A DNA stretch of 64,000 nucleotides from Halomonas alkalisoli. GTDB taxonomy: Bacteria; Pseudomonadota; Gammaproteobacteria; Pseudomonadales; Halomonadaceae. This document shows positions 26,906 to 36,633 of this stretch, piece by piece (positions within the stretch are counted from its first letter, which is position 1; every line of letters begins with the position of its first letter). The notes beneath the pieces are model-generated. The model made no database searches. It saw only the letters and a list, made by a program, of their open reading frames with translations, and was not told the DNA's origin. The position numbers and the translations under genes are program-made. The DNA is taken from the NCBI RefSeq assembly GCF_021412585.1, contig NZ_JAKCMI010000026.1, positions 62,001 through 126,000 on the forward strand, written 5' to 3'.

Positions 26906-28585
26906 TCAAGTCGAGACGGGTATCTCCTCGACGGGCTCGCCCAGCCGGGCGGTGACATTGCCACGCAACACCTCGCCCAGCGCCTCGCCCGGGGGCTCTA
27001 TCGCGTCGGTCAACTGCACCTGAAACGGCTTGCCCTGCTGGTCGAGCCGCTGAATCCACGCCATGTCGCCACTGGCAAAGCGAACCAGCGACCCGATCGG
27101 TCGCAAGCCGAAGCGCTGGATGTAGCGCTTCACCCAGCGCGGATCGAACTGTCCGGGATGGGTTAGCAGGTGCCGATACACGGCATCGATGCGCCAGGCC
27201 GGGCGGTCGGGCCGGTCGCGGCGCATGGCATCGACCACGTCCACGACCGCACTCATGCGGGAGAGCTCCTGCAAATGGTCTCCGTCATGCCCGGCCGGGT
27301 AGCCGCTGCCATCAAGGCGTTCGTTGACCCCCTCCACCACCGCCTTGGCCACACCGGCAGAGAGCCATTGGCACTTGGCCAGGGCCTTCATCAGTAACGG
27401 CACATGCGCCTGCAGCTGAGCGTAGCCGTTCGCCTGGAGCGAGCTGGCCGACAGCAGCTCGCCGGGCACCAGCCCCTTGCCCAGGTCGTGGACCATGGCG
27501 CTGGCCGCCAGGGCCTTGCGCACGTCCCGCGGCACCGTACTACCATTCGCCAGGGCCAGGATATGAACGGCCACGGCGAGCCCATGGCGAACGAGCCGGG
27601 GCTCGCGGCTCAGGCAGCGGGTGGCAAACTGGAGCGCCTCCATGTCCTCGTCGGCCAGCATCAGCAGCATGTCGGCATGCCGGGAAAGCTGGATCGAGCC
27701 GATGCCGTCGCCCTGCTGCAGCTCCAGCAGCTGGGCGTCCAGGTAGCCGGCCACCCGCGCCAGGCGGCGCGCCATGGGGGTGGGGTAGCTCAACAGGTTG
27801 CGCCGACCCACCGGCGCCGAGGCGACCGACTGGCCCTGGAACAGCATGGAAGGCAGGCGCCCCACATCGGCCTCCTCCGCATAGCGGGAGGACTCCCGCT
27901 CTATCTCGCGCACGAAAAACCACAGCTTGCGCTCCTGCTCGGCATTGCAGCCCTGGAACCGGAAGCCAACTCGGATCGTCTGACGATCGGCATCGGCCAC
28001 GGTATGGCAGGCAGCCGCCTTGACGGCAAAGCGCGTGCCATTGGGAAAACAGAGTTCGATCTCGATCATGGCCACCGCGGAGAGCAGCGACGCGGCGGAG
28101 GCAGGCAACTCGAGCTGACACCCCTGCTGGGAGAGATCCTTGAGGTCGCCCTGCACGGTCGCCTCACCGTCACCACGCAGGATGGCACCCACCTCCATGC
28201 CCAGCCGCAGCCGTGCCCGAAAGGCTTCGCGTCGCTGCATCTCTTCCAGATAGAGGGGGTACTCGCAGCGGCAGATCACCCTGCCATCGAGGGTTTCGCT
28301 CTCCACCATCTTGAGCAGAGGCGTACGCACGATCTTGCCCTGAACCTGGCCCAGCAGGCGAAATCCCAGCCCGCGCTTGAGCTCACCGCCGATCTCGCGC
28401 ACCGCGGTGATATCCATGGCCAGCGACTCCGCCGGAACCTGCTCCATCAGCACCACCGGGAGCGGTGTGCTTTCAGGCTTGTCGAGCAGCAGCGATGCAC
28501 CTCCCGGCTGAATCAACGAATCCAGCAACGACTCGATGTCAGCCGGACTGCCCACCCGTACAAAATCATCTTGCGCCTTCACCAT
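26906..28585 (-). CDS. YcgR-like PilZ protein fused to an HD-GYP domain
   Basis: A 559-residue fusion. Residues 1-110 match the YcgR N-terminal flagellar-brake domain. PilZ follows at about 115-235, with intact c-di-GMP residues RREAFR (Arg119, Arg123) and DLSQQG (Asp150, Ser152, Gly155). A linker leads to an HD-GYP-like domain (about 330-480) with HD at 366-367, a further His394 and ERLDGSGYP ending at 430. The two adjacent histidines normally found before ER in HD-GYP enzymes are Val420 and Asn421, so a metal site is damaged and hydrolysis is doubtful. The likely role is c-di-GMP-responsive control of the flagellar motor. The gene lies upstream of fliS on the same strand. Confidence 0.85.
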   Translation of the reverse strand: MVKAQDDFVRVGSPADIESLLDSLIQPGGASLLLDKPESTPLPVVLMEQVPAESLAMDITAVREIGGELKRGLGFRLLGQVQGKIVRTPLLKMVESETLDGRVICRCEYPLYLEEMQRREAFRARLRLGMEVGAILRGDGEATVQGDLKDLSQQGCQLELPASAASLLSAVAMIEIELCFPNGTRFAVKAAACHTVADADRQTIRVGFRFQGCNAEQERKLWFFVREIERESSRYAEEADVGRLPSMLFQGQSVASAPVGRRNLLSYPTPMARRLARVAGYLDAQLLELQQGDGIGSIQLSRHADMLLMLADEDMEALQFATRCLSREPRLVRHGLAVAVHILALANGSTVPRDVRKALAASAMVHDLGKGLVPGELLSASSLQANGYAQLQAHVPLLMKALAKCQWLSAGVAKAVVEGVNERLDGSGYPAGHDGDHLQELSRMSAVVDVVDAMRRDRPDRPAWRIDAVYRHLLTHPGQFDPRWVKRYIQRFGLRPIGSLVRFASGDMAWIQRLDQQGKPFQVQLTDAIEPPGEALGEVLRGNVTARLGEPVEEIPVST

Positions 28586-28767
28586 CCTTGCCTCTTCTTC
28601 GATCCGGACTAATTCAAGCCGGGCTATCCCGAAACCCTGTCAGTGCGTCACTCGTTCGGCCTGGCCGACACCGGCCGAAGCCATGTCGGCCAACCTGATA
28701 CGCGATGCCTGCCCATGCTTGCCGTGTACGTCTTGCCGCTACCTGTCAGCCGCTACCTGTCAGCCGC

Positions 28768-31700
28768 TTATCTATCGAAGGCGGCCAGCGGGTTCGCGCT
28801 ATCGGGCTCGGCCTGGTGCTGCTCGATCATGTAGCGCTTGAGCCCATCCAGCGGCATGGGCCGGGCAAAGTAGAACCCCTGGAAAACATCGCACCCGTGC
28901 TCGGCCAGGAAGTCGCGCTGGTCACGCTCCTCGATCCCCTCCGCCACCACCTGGAGGCCCAGGTGGTGGGCCATGGAGATGATCCCCTGGACAATGGCGC
29001 TGTCATGAGGGTTGCTGGTGACATCGCGGATAAAGCTGCGATCGATCTTGATCTTGCCGATCGGCAGCTGCTTGAGGTAGCTCAGGCTGGAGTAACCGGT
29101 GCCGAAGTCGTCGATGGAGACCTCGACCCCCATGTCGCGCAGCTTGTGCAGCGTGGCAATGGCGGCGGCCGTGTCGTTCATCAGGATGCCCTCGGTCAAC
29201 TCCAGCTCGAGATACTCGGGGGCCAGGCCGGTCTCCAGCAGGGCCTGCTGCAGGTTGGCCATGAAGTTGGAGCGATGGAACTGCAGCGGCGAGAGGTTGA
29301 CCGAAACCCGGTGGTGTCCGTAGCCCTGTGCGGCCAACAGGCACATGTCGCGGCAGGCTCGCCTCAGCACCCATTCGCTGATCGGGCCGATCTGCCCGGT
29401 ATCCTCCGCCAGTGGAATGAACAGCCCTGGAGAGAGGTAGCCCCTGACCGGGTGCTTCCAGCGCACCAATGCCTCGAAGCCGGCCACGCTGCCGTCGGCG
29501 GCATTCAGCAGCGGCTGGTAATGCAGCTCGAAATTCTCCGCCTCGATGGCTTCCTGCAGGTCATTGCGCAATGCCATGCGGGAGCTCACCTCATCGTTGA
29601 GATCACTGGTAAAGCACTCCCAGGCGTTGCGCCCCTTCTGCTTGGCGCGGTACATGGCCATGTCGGCCTGCTGAATCAGCTCCACCGGGTTCTCCAGCCC
29701 CTCGTAGAGGAAGGCGATCCCCACGCTGGCACCGATATAGAGCTCCTGTTCGGCGATACGGAACGGCCGGCCAACGCAGGCCAGCAGCCGCTCGGTGAGC
29801 CTCAGGGCGGCCTCCTCCCGGCTCAGTTCCGGCAGCAGGATCACGAACTCGTCACTGCCGAAGCGGGCCAGCGTATCGCCGGGATCCAGCTCATCGGCCA
29901 ACCGCTGGGCGACCTGAACCAGCACCTGATCCCCCACCTCATGACCCAGGCTGTCGTTGATCGGCTTGAAGTCATCCAGGTCGACGAACAGCACCGCCAA
30001 GTGCCTGCCGTGTCGCTGTGCCAACTGCACGTCATGCAGCAGGTGGTCCTCGAACAGCGAGCGGTTGGCCAGGCCCGTCAAGGCATCATGGCTGGCATGG
30101 AAGGAGAGCTTCGCCTCATAGGCCTTGCGCTCGGAGATGTCGTGCTGCACGCCAACGAAATGCGTCACCACGCCAGCGGTATCGCGCACCGGAGCCAGGT
30201 AGAGGTTGTTCCAGAAGGGCGAGCCATCCTTGCGGTAGTTGCACAGGGTGACGTTGACCTCCTCGCATTCGGCCAGGGCACGACGAACCTGCTCAATGGC
30301 TTCCGGGTCGGTTTCACGGCCCTGCAGGAATCGACAACTCTGGCCCAGCACCTCCTCCCGGGCGTAGCCGGTCATGCGTTCGAAGGCTTCGTTGGCATAG
30401 ATGATCGGCAGGCCCCATGTCTGGGCATCGGCGATGACCACGCCGTTGATGCTCGCCTCCACGCTACGTTGCAAGATGCGCAGCTCGGTTTCATGCCGAT
30501 TACGCTCGGTCATGTCCTTGGCGATGCCGTAGAAGCCGATGACCCGCTCGTTGACGACAATAGGCAGATTGGTCAGGTCGAGATAGACCATTGACCCATC
30601 CTGCCGCTTGAAGGCCAGTGAGTAGCGGAAGGCTTCGCCCTTTCCGGCGTCCTGGTAGAGCTGGGCGATTCGCGCCTGGTCGCTGGGCTCGAGCAGTTCG
30701 GCGAAGTGCAGGCCGGTCAGCCGCTCCAGCGGGTAGCCGGTTATCTCGCAGCAGGCGGCGTTGGCGGTGAGGAAATAGCCCTGTAGATCGAGCGAGAAGA
30801 CGGCATCGGGATGGTAGGTGAAGAGTGAACGGTAGCGCTGTTCGCTCTCGCGCAGGGCGCGGCGGTTCTGTTCGCGCTCCACCGCCAGCGACACCAGCTC
30901 CGCCGACTCGATGATGCGACGACGATCGGCACGGGTCGGCTCCCCCGGCTCCCTGAAGTAGGTGCCGAAGGCGCCCAGCACGCGCCCGTCGCTGGCAATC
31001 ACCGGATAGGACCAGCAGGCGCGCAGGCCGTACTCGGCGGCCAGCCCATGGTAACCGGCCCAGCGCGGATCGTTGGCGATGTCGGCACAGACCACGAAGT
31101 CGCGGATATGGGCGGCACGGCCGCAGGCACCGGCTTCAGGTCCCACGCCGATGCCACGCACCGCTTCGCAATAGCGCTCGGGCAAGCTGACCGAATAGAC
31201 ATGATCCAGCACCGACCCTTCATCGTTGCAGAGCATGATGCTCGACACCGACCCGGGCGCCTGGGCTTCGACCATGCGACAGATGGCCTTCAAGGTATCC
31301 GCTAGCGGCTGGTCGCGGGCGATCAGGGTCTGCACGCGCTGCTGGGCACGCAGGTGCCGCTGGGTGATGGCCAGGGTGACCGAGCGACGACGACTCAGGC
31401 TTGCCATGCCCAGGCTGAAGGCCAGCAGGTAGCTGAGAATCAGGCCGCCGATCGCCACGTTCAGCGGCATCAAGCCACCGATGGCCAACGGGCCCGAAGC
31501 GGCGTCGTATACCCGCGCCTCCAGGGTGACTCCACCCGGCAGCACCACCAGGTTACGGTGCAGCTTCATGCCTCGTTCTTGCTGGGGATCGTGATTGGTG
31601 GCCAGCAAGCTCTCATGGCGATGCAACGAGAGCAACTGCGGGGTGACGATGGAGCGCATCTCCTCCCCCAGCAGCCGCTCGAGATCGAGCACCCCCACCA

Positions 31701-32760
31701 GCTGGCCGCTGCGCAGGCCGGGCAGCGGCGCCGATACCAGGGCCAGCGCGGGCCGCAGCTCGTCGGGCAGCACCCACCGCGGGTGGTTGCCACCTACCGC
31801 CAGCCAATCCAGCAGCCAGGCACCCTCCTGTCGTGACCAGTAAGGTAGCGAGAGGTCATGGTTTCGATCGCGACCCCAGCGAAACCGCTCGCTTTCATCC
31901 TGCCAATAGAGCGACAGCAGGCTTGGCATATCGCGGAAGTAGGAATCGAACTCCGTCTCACGGAACTGTAGCGGCGGGCGGCCCGAGAAATGCCCCCAGC
32001 GCTCGGCCATACGCTGGAGATTCAACTGCTGCGTATCGACGACGCGCTCCGCCGTGATCTTGAAATTGGTGGCCATCTCTGCCGCGTGGCGATGCTTGGC
32101 ATCGTACTGCTGCCAGGTGAGGGCATACCAGGCCAGGCCGCTCGCCACCACCCCTCCGGCCAGGGCCAGCACCATGGCTCGCCCCAGGACGGGCGGCACA
32201 GAGGAGCGGCGACCAATGAGGATCATGGCCGCCCCACTCAGCAAGGCAGGCAAGGCGGTAAAGGGCGTAGAAAAAGCCGTCCCCCAAGGGCCCGGCATGA
32301 CGACACCTGGCAAGATCACGCCGATCAAGGAGATACCGCCCATCAGCATGGTCGTCAGACCGGCCAGAACCCAGCCCAGGCGCGTCCGGCGGGAATCTTT
32401 ACCCGCCAGCAGGCACGCCGCCACCGCAAGCAGGGCAACACTGGTGGATAGGGCCACCGGCACACCCCAGAGCTCCAGCAGGCCTTGCTGCGCCTCCGGC
32501 AGTAGCGCAAGCAGCGGCGCATACAGCCCGAACGGAAGCAGCAGACCACCACAGAGCCGTGCCCACCGGGGATGGTTCAACATCGTCGCGAGCAAGCCAC
32601 CACCCACCAGCAACATCAGCGGCAGGCTGACCTTCGCGGGATGCCAGGCCACCGGCAATTGCCAGGTGGCCAGTGCGTTGATCACCCCCATGACCATGAG
32701 CAGCATCGGTACAAGAATCAGCAGGGTCTGAAGCGCCACCTGCCGAGAGTTATTGGGCAT
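28768..32760 (-). CDS. LOV/PAS/GAF GGDEF-EAL membrane signalling protein
   Basis: A 1330-residue c-di-GMP protein. About seven hydrophobic segments (10-215) precede a sensor-like region (220-425) and another membrane segment (430-452). GAF (about 465-625) and PAS (640-755) follow. The next domain is a LOV-type PAS (760-880) with GQSCRFLQG (photoactive-type Cys809), NYRKDGSPFWN and FVGVQHDI. GGDEF follows with degenerate GSDEF at 968-972 and no RxxD inhibitory site. The EAL domain is complete (EAL at 1096-1098, ELTEGIL, DDFGTGYSSL, KIDRSFI, AEGIEE). I infer net phosphodiesterase activity, perhaps light dependent. An exact sigma-28 -10 element precedes it. Confidence 0.9.
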   Translation of the reverse strand: MPNNSRQVALQTLLILVPMLLMVMGVINALATWQLPVAWHPAKVSLPLMLLVGGGLLATMLNHPRWARLCGGLLLPFGLYAPLLALLPEAQQGLLELWGVPVALSTSVALLAVAACLLAGKDSRRTRLGWVLAGLTTMLMGGISLIGVILPGVVMPGPWGTAFSTPFTALPALLSGAAMILIGRRSSVPPVLGRAMVLALAGGVVASGLAWYALTWQQYDAKHRHAAEMATNFKITAERVVDTQQLNLQRMAERWGHFSGRPPLQFRETEFDSYFRDMPSLLSLYWQDESERFRWGRDRNHDLSLPYWSRQEGAWLLDWLAVGGNHPRWVLPDELRPALALVSAPLPGLRSGQLVGVLDLERLLGEEMRSIVTPQLLSLHRHESLLATNHDPQQERGMKLHRNLVVLPGGVTLEARVYDAASGPLAIGGLMPLNVAIGGLILSYLLAFSLGMASLSRRRSVTLAITQRHLRAQQRVQTLIARDQPLADTLKAICRMVEAQAPGSVSSIMLCNDEGSVLDHVYSVSLPERYCEAVRGIGVGPEAGACGRAAHIRDFVVCADIANDPRWAGYHGLAAEYGLRACWSYPVIASDGRVLGAFGTYFREPGEPTRADRRRIIESAELVSLAVEREQNRRALRESEQRYRSLFTYHPDAVFSLDLQGYFLTANAACCEITGYPLERLTGLHFAELLEPSDQARIAQLYQDAGKGEAFRYSLAFKRQDGSMVYLDLTNLPIVVNERVIGFYGIAKDMTERNRHETELRILQRSVEASINGVVIADAQTWGLPIIYANEAFERMTGYAREEVLGQSCRFLQGRETDPEAIEQVRRALAECEEVNVTLCNYRKDGSPFWNNLYLAPVRDTAGVVTHFVGVQHDISERKAYEAKLSFHASHDALTGLANRSLFEDHLLHDVQLAQRHGRHLAVLFVDLDDFKPINDSLGHEVGDQVLVQVAQRLADELDPGDTLARFGSDEFVILLPELSREEAALRLTERLLACVGRPFRIAEQELYIGASVGIAFLYEGLENPVELIQQADMAMYRAKQKGRNAWECFTSDLNDEVSSRMALRNDLQEAIEAENFELHYQPLLNAADGSVAGFEALVRWKHPVRGYLSPGLFIPLAEDTGQIGPISEWVLRRACRDMCLLAAQGYGHHRVSVNLSPLQFHRSNFMANLQQALLETGLAPEYLELELTEGILMNDTAAAIATLHKLRDMGVEVSIDDFGTGYSSLSYLKQLPIGKIKIDRSFIRDVTSNPHDSAIVQGIISMAHHLGLQVVAEGIEERDQRDFLAEHGCDVFQGFYFARPMPLDGLKRYMIEQHQAEPDSANPLAAFDR

Positions 32761-32797
32761 AGTGCCCCCTGCTCGTGAATGAGTCCTGATAGCCGAG

Positions 32798-32824
32798 TTA
32801 TCGGCAGCGTGGCATGACTCTTGA
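32798..32824 (-). promoter_or_regulatory. Sigma-28 promoter for the LOV/GGDEF/EAL gene
   Basis: Minus-strand TCAAGAGT at 32824-32817 (5 of 8), an 11-base spacer and an exact GCCGATAA at 32805-32798, 38 bases before the start codon. Confidence 0.72.
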
Positions 32825-32852
32825 GGGTCTAGGGAAAATTAGGTGGGGCGGA

Positions 32853-32879
32853 ATGCCTATCGAGAAGGCCCTCAGGCAT
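32853..32879 (-). terminator. Possible hairpin after the diguanylate cyclase gene
   Basis: ATGCCT and AGGCAT pair, and an inner GAG/CTC adds three pairs with a 3-base bulge. It lies 21 bases past the stop codon. The following sequence is only mildly T-rich. Confidence 0.35.
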
Positions 32880-32899
32880 CACGAATGGGTAGGCTACCG

Positions 32900-34126
32900 T
32901 CAGACAAGCGGTAGTGGCTCGGCTTCCACGACGCGGTTGCGGCCGGCATGCTTGGCAAGATAGAGCGCTTCGTCGGCACGCTTGAGGGCATCCTGAGCGG
33001 GCTCATCCTGCATCAGCTGGGTCACACCGATACTGATCGTCACCGGGATGCGCCTCCGGTCACGGTCGAGAAACTCGAAGGCCTCCACGGCAAAGCGGAT
33101 ACGCTCCGCGATCTCCATCGCCCTGGCCTGGCCGCTGCCAAGCAGCAGCACCACGAACTCCTCGCCACCGTAGCGTGCCGTACAGTCGTGCTTGCGCGTC
33201 TGCCGGATCAATACATCGGCGAACTGGCACAACACACTATCGCCCACGGAGTGGCCAAAGGTGTCGTTGATCTGCTTGAAGTTGTCCAGGTCGAGCATCA
33301 GCAGCGAACAGGGCACGCTACCCGCACTATCCAGCCCCTCGGTGTCGCGCTGCCAGGCCTGGATCTTGGCCAGATGCACTTCCAGGGCGCCGCGGTTGAA
33401 CAGGCCGGTCAGGGGATCATGAGTGGCCTGGCGATAGAGCCGCAGCAGCAGGCTGAGCTGGAAATGGTTGGCCGCCATGGACACTGCCAGCAGGCTCGAC
33501 AGCAGCCAGAATGCTTCCACACCGCGCCCTGTCATCCAGCTGCCGTCGACCATCTGGGAAAATACCTGCAGCGCCAGCAGGGCGATGCCGGCAATCAGCG
33601 ACTCCAGCAGCGTGAACGGAAAGACGCTGAGCGCCGCCACCAGCAGGAAGGGAATGAAGCCGTAGCCTACCAGGTTGTGCAGCTCGCCCGGGGGCAGCAT
33701 CACCAACACCAGGGTGTAAAACGCCGCAGGAAGCGCCAGCAACATGCCGGCACAAAAGCGGATACGACGGATCCTCTCCTGGCTGAACAGGGCCAGCAGC
33801 AGCACGACAACCAGGCCCAGCATCAGCACCACCCGCCCTATCAGGGTGTACTTGAGCAGCGCCGTAGGCAGCATCAGGGAGTCCACCACGATCCACAGCG
33901 GCGAGAGAACGGCGAAGATGATGCCCAGCGCCAGCACGCGGCTGCGAAGATAACGAGCATGGGCGAAGGCGAAGTCGCGGGAGTGGTGGCGACTGCTGAA
34001 GGTATCACGTAGCGAACTGAAACCAACGAAAAGCTCATGGCCCGCCTCGGGCGGTTCGGCCAGCAGGTCGAGCCGGCGTCTCCGGCGCTCGCTGTCCCGC
34101 GCTTCCTTCAGTTTACTGAAGACCAT
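32900..34126 (-). CDS. Membrane diguanylate cyclase (GGDEF)
   Basis: A 408-residue protein that should make c-di-GMP from GTP. A polar N-terminus of ~75 residues leads to six hydrophobic segments (about 80-230) forming a membrane sensor of no named type. The GGDEF domain occupies about 240-400, with DPLTGLFNRGALE, DLDNFKQINDTFGHSVGD, the active-site GGEEF and an intact inhibitory RxxD (RKHD) five residues before it. It is therefore likely active and product-inhibited. It sits upstream of the LOV/EAL gene on the same strand, 139 bases apart, so synthesis and breakdown are encoded side by side. Confidence 0.93.
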   Translation of the reverse strand: MVFSKLKEARDSERRRRRLDLLAEPPEAGHELFVGFSSLRDTFSSRHHSRDFAFAHARYLRSRVLALGIIFAVLSPLWIVVDSLMLPTALLKYTLIGRVVLMLGLVVVLLLALFSQERIRRIRFCAGMLLALPAAFYTLVLVMLPPGELHNLVGYGFIPFLLVAALSVFPFTLLESLIAGIALLALQVFSQMVDGSWMTGRGVEAFWLLSSLLAVSMAANHFQLSLLLRLYRQATHDPLTGLFNRGALEVHLAKIQAWQRDTEGLDSAGSVPCSLLMLDLDNFKQINDTFGHSVGDSVLCQFADVLIRQTRKHDCTARYGGEEFVVLLLGSGQARAMEIAERIRFAVEAFEFLDRDRRRIPVTISIGVTQLMQDEPAQDALKRADEALYLAKHAGRNRVVEAEPLPLV

Positions 34127-34201
34127 CGAATGACCTCACGTTGACAGGCCTTTCACAACGAGCGGCCCATGTTGCACGAACTGTGCCCAAGTGAGCCGGA
34201 T

Positions 34202-34233
34202 TGTAACAGCGCCGTCTCCCTGGAAATGTTACA
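34202..34233. promoter_or_regulatory. Spaced inverted repeat before diguanylate cyclase gene
   Basis: TGTAACA and TGTTACA are perfect 7-base inverted repeats 18 bases apart, in the 127-base gap between the DUF2835 gene and the cyclase gene. This may be an operator for the cyclase. Confidence 0.35.
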
Positions 34234-34253
34234 GAGTTTGATCCAGGGCAAGA

Positions 34254-34475
34254 CTAGATAAGGGCTTCGATCGAAACAAACCTCCCCGCATCGGAAAAGG
34301 TCAGCCTGAAGCGGCCATGCACCCCGTCCCGGGTCACCACCCGGCGTAGCGCCTCGGCGGGAAAGATCACCTTCCTGCCATCCAGGCTACGGGTATGCAC
34401 CTGCCCGACCCGGCCCTCGTAATGGGCCAGGCAGGCATCATGGGAAAGCTCGATTACCACGTCGATGGTAGGCAT
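34254..34475 (-). CDS. DUF2835 family protein
   Basis: A 73-residue protein matching the small DUF2835 family of gammaproteobacteria: [20 protein letters not shown], then [18 protein letters not shown] and RFRLTF near the end. The function is unknown. The residues suggest a compact beta-rich domain. It is divergent from the metalloprotease-like gene to its right and upstream of the diguanylate cyclase gene on the same strand. Confidence 0.85.
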   Translation of the reverse strand: MPTIDVVIELSHDACLAHYEGRVGQVHTRSLDGRKVIFPAEALRRVVTRDGVHGRFRLTFSDAGRFVSIEALI

Positions 34476-34549
34476 GGTTCGTCAGGTTGCCGTCAACGCA
34501 AAAGTCGCCAATACTTTACCCCATTCGGCCCGCCCTACGGACATTCACC

Positions 34550-35266
34550 ATGCATGCATCCACCGTCATCGGCCCCGTGCCCTTCTCTTCCAGCAGTTGG
34601 CAGCCCGGCGCCGGTCTTGTCGGCAACGCCGAAGCCGCACGACGGGTTGGTGAACCGGGCAATGCCGAGGCGGCTGGCCGGGCTGCCGAGGAAGCGGCCC
34701 AGGGCAAGGTCGCCGAGGGCGAGGCCGCACAGAAGCCCAATGGCGAAACGCTGAGCCAGGAAGAGCTGCGCCAGCTCGAGCAGCTCAAGACCACCGACCG
34801 CGAAGTGCGCCAGCATGAGCTGGCTCATCAGATCGCCGGCGGACAGTACACCGGTGCGGTCAGCTACCAGTTCGAGCGCGGCCCGGACGGCCAGCGCTAT
34901 GCCGTGGCCGGCGAAGTCCCCATCGACTACGGCCCGGTGCCCGGCGACCCCCGCGCCACCATCGGCAAGATGCAGCAGGTGATCAGCGCCGCCCTCGCTC
35001 CGGCCGATCCGTCACCCAAGGACCACCAGGTCGCCGCCCAGGCACGCCAGTACTTGCTCACCGCCCAGCTGGAAATGGCCCAGCAGTCCAGCGCGCGACA
35101 CAGCGCCGAGCGCCCCGAACCCAATACGACGGAAACCTCGGCCGGCGCGCAAGCCAGCGGCAGCGGCACGCTCGAATCCAGCAAGGCCTCCCTCACCAAC
35201 TATGACATCATCGCCCGCGCCGCCTTCGCCAGCGGCGGTACCGGAAAGCTGAGCGGGAAGGCGTGA
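34550..35266 (+). CDS. SprA-related putative metalloprotease (CJM1_0395 family)
   Basis: A 238-residue protein. The first ~75 residues are Ala/Glu rich and probably disordered. The core contains an HExxH-like zinc signature ([10 protein letters not shown]) and the family segment [38 protein letters not shown]. The second His of the signature is in HELAH, giving a complete HExxH. Family members are annotated as putative metalloproteases with no defined substrate. ATG at 34550 was chosen over an upstream ATG at 34487 that adds a poorly conserved segment. It stands alone on the plus strand between two minus-strand blocks. Confidence 0.82.
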   Translation: MHASTVIGPVPFSSSSWQPGAGLVGNAEAARRVGEPGNAEAAGRAAEEAAQGKVAEGEAAQKPNGETLSQEELRQLEQLKTTDREVRQHELAHQIAGGQYTGAVSYQFERGPDGQRYAVAGEVPIDYGPVPGDPRATIGKMQQVISAALAPADPSPKDHQVAAQARQYLLTAQLEMAQQSSARHSAERPEPNTTETSAGAQASGSGTLESSKASLTNYDIIARAAFASGGTGKLSGKA

Positions 35267-35410
35267 GCCCACCCGACCCGCGACAAAGTAGCGACACGAA
35301 ACGGCTGTGGTGACTTAGCCGCCACCGGCCGTATGCCGCACTGGCGTCGTGATTCGCCCAGTTTGGAACACTCCCGTGCTCGTACCCCTGCGTGCTGACG
35401 ACTGCCCGAA

Positions 35411-35445
35411 CGCAAGCAGCCCGGCACATGGCCGGGCTGCTTGCG
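35411..35445. terminator. Perfect 15-base-pair hairpin between convergent genes
   Basis: CGCAAGCAGCCCGGC and GCCGGGCTGCTTGCG pair perfectly around ACATG. It lies between the ends of the metalloprotease-like gene and the epimerase, so it could end transcripts from both sides. No T run follows on either strand. The rest of the 270-base gap shows nothing else. Confidence 0.65.
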
Positions 35446-35536
35446 GTGTACTCCAGTTTGCGGACTCAGCGAAAAGAGAAGTGAGCCCCCCTCGCCCCGC
35501 TCTCCTCGACTCCCTTAATCGTTCCTACCGCTCTAC

Positions 35537-36559
35537 TTACACCTGATAAAACTCTCGATACCAGGCCACAAAGTTGGCCACGCCCTCCCTCACCGGCGTG
35601 GCAGGCTTGTAGTCCACGGCCTTCTCAAGATCGCTGCAGTCGGCATAGGTGGCAGGCACGTCACCAGGTTGCAATGGCAGCAGCTCCCTGATCGCCTTCC
35701 TGCCCAGTGCGTCTTCGATCGCTTCGATGTACTCCGAGAGATGCACCGGGTCGCTGTTACCGATATTGAAGATGCGGTACGGCGCGTTGCTGGTGGCCGG
35801 ATCGGGACTGTCGCTGTCCCACTCGGGATTAGGTCGGGCCACGTCGTCACTGGCACGGATCACACCTTCGACTATGTCATCGATGTAGGTGAAGTCGCGA
35901 GTATGGTTTCCGTAGTTGAAAACCTGGATTGGCTCACCGGCCAGAGTGGCCTTGGTAAACAAGAACAGCGCCATGTCCGGGCGCCCCCAGGGGCCATATA
36001 CGGTGAAGAAGCGCAGCCCCGTGGTGGGCAAGTAAAACAGGTGGCTGTAGCTGTGTGCCATCAGCTCATTAGCCTTCTTGGTGGCGGCGTAGAACTGCAG
36101 TGGATGGTTGACGCTCTCGTGCACCGAGAACGGCATCCTGGTATTGGCGCCATACACGCTACTGGTACTGGCGTAAGTCAGATGTTGCACCTGATGATGA
36201 CGGCAGGCCTCCAGGATGTTGGTGAAGGCCACCACGTTGCTCTGCACATAGGCATGCGGATTCTCCAGCGAATAACGGACTCCCGCCTGGGCGGCCAGAT
36301 GAATCACCCGCTCGGGGGCATGCTCGCGAAAGGCATCATGCACCACCTGCTGATCAGCCAGGTCTTCCCGAATGAATCCATACTCGCTACCGGTGTGCGC
36401 CGCGGTCGCCTCCAGGATCTTCAGGCGCGCCTCCTTAATCTTCGGATCGTAGTAGTCGTTGACCACATCGATACCGACCACGCTGTCGCCGCGTTCCAGC
36501 AGTCGTTTGGCCACGTGGAAACCAATAAAGCCGGCATTGCCGGTGACAACGATTCTCAT
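35537..36559 (-). CDS. NAD-dependent uronate 4-epimerase (UDP-GlcA epimerase type)
   Basis: A 340-residue short-chain dehydrogenase/reductase that should invert C4 of a UDP-hexuronate. The Rossmann motif TGNAGFIG starts at residue 6, the catalytic YxxxK is in [11 protein letters not shown], and the segment [18 protein letters not shown] is typical of capsule UDP-glucuronate epimerases. ATG at 36559 was chosen because GGAG lies 6 bases upstream; the frame runs 50 codons further but those residues are not SDR-like. It follows the tviB-type dehydrogenase by 74 bases and would act on its product or on UDP-GlcA. A decayed piece of this gene is repeated at 48646-48790. Confidence 0.9.
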   Translation of the reverse strand: MRIVVTGNAGFIGFHVAKRLLERGDSVVGIDVVNDYYDPKIKEARLKILEATAAHTGSEYGFIREDLADQQVVHDAFREHAPERVIHLAAQAGVRYSLENPHAYVQSNVVAFTNILEACRHHQVQHLTYASTSSVYGANTRMPFSVHESVNHPLQFYAATKKANELMAHSYSHLFYLPTTGLRFFTVYGPWGRPDMALFLFTKATLAGEPIQVFNYGNHTRDFTYIDDIVEGVIRASDDVARPNPEWDSDSPDPATSNAPYRIFNIGNSDPVHLSEYIEAIEDALGRKAIRELLPLQPGDVPATYADCSDLEKAVDYKPATPVREGVANFVAWYREFYQV

Positions 36560-36633
36560 GGTATCTCCATTGGAAGGGGCGAAGTTCGAGGCCTCTTCCC
36601 ACCTCGAACCTGCCGTTGCACCTGGTATCTGAC

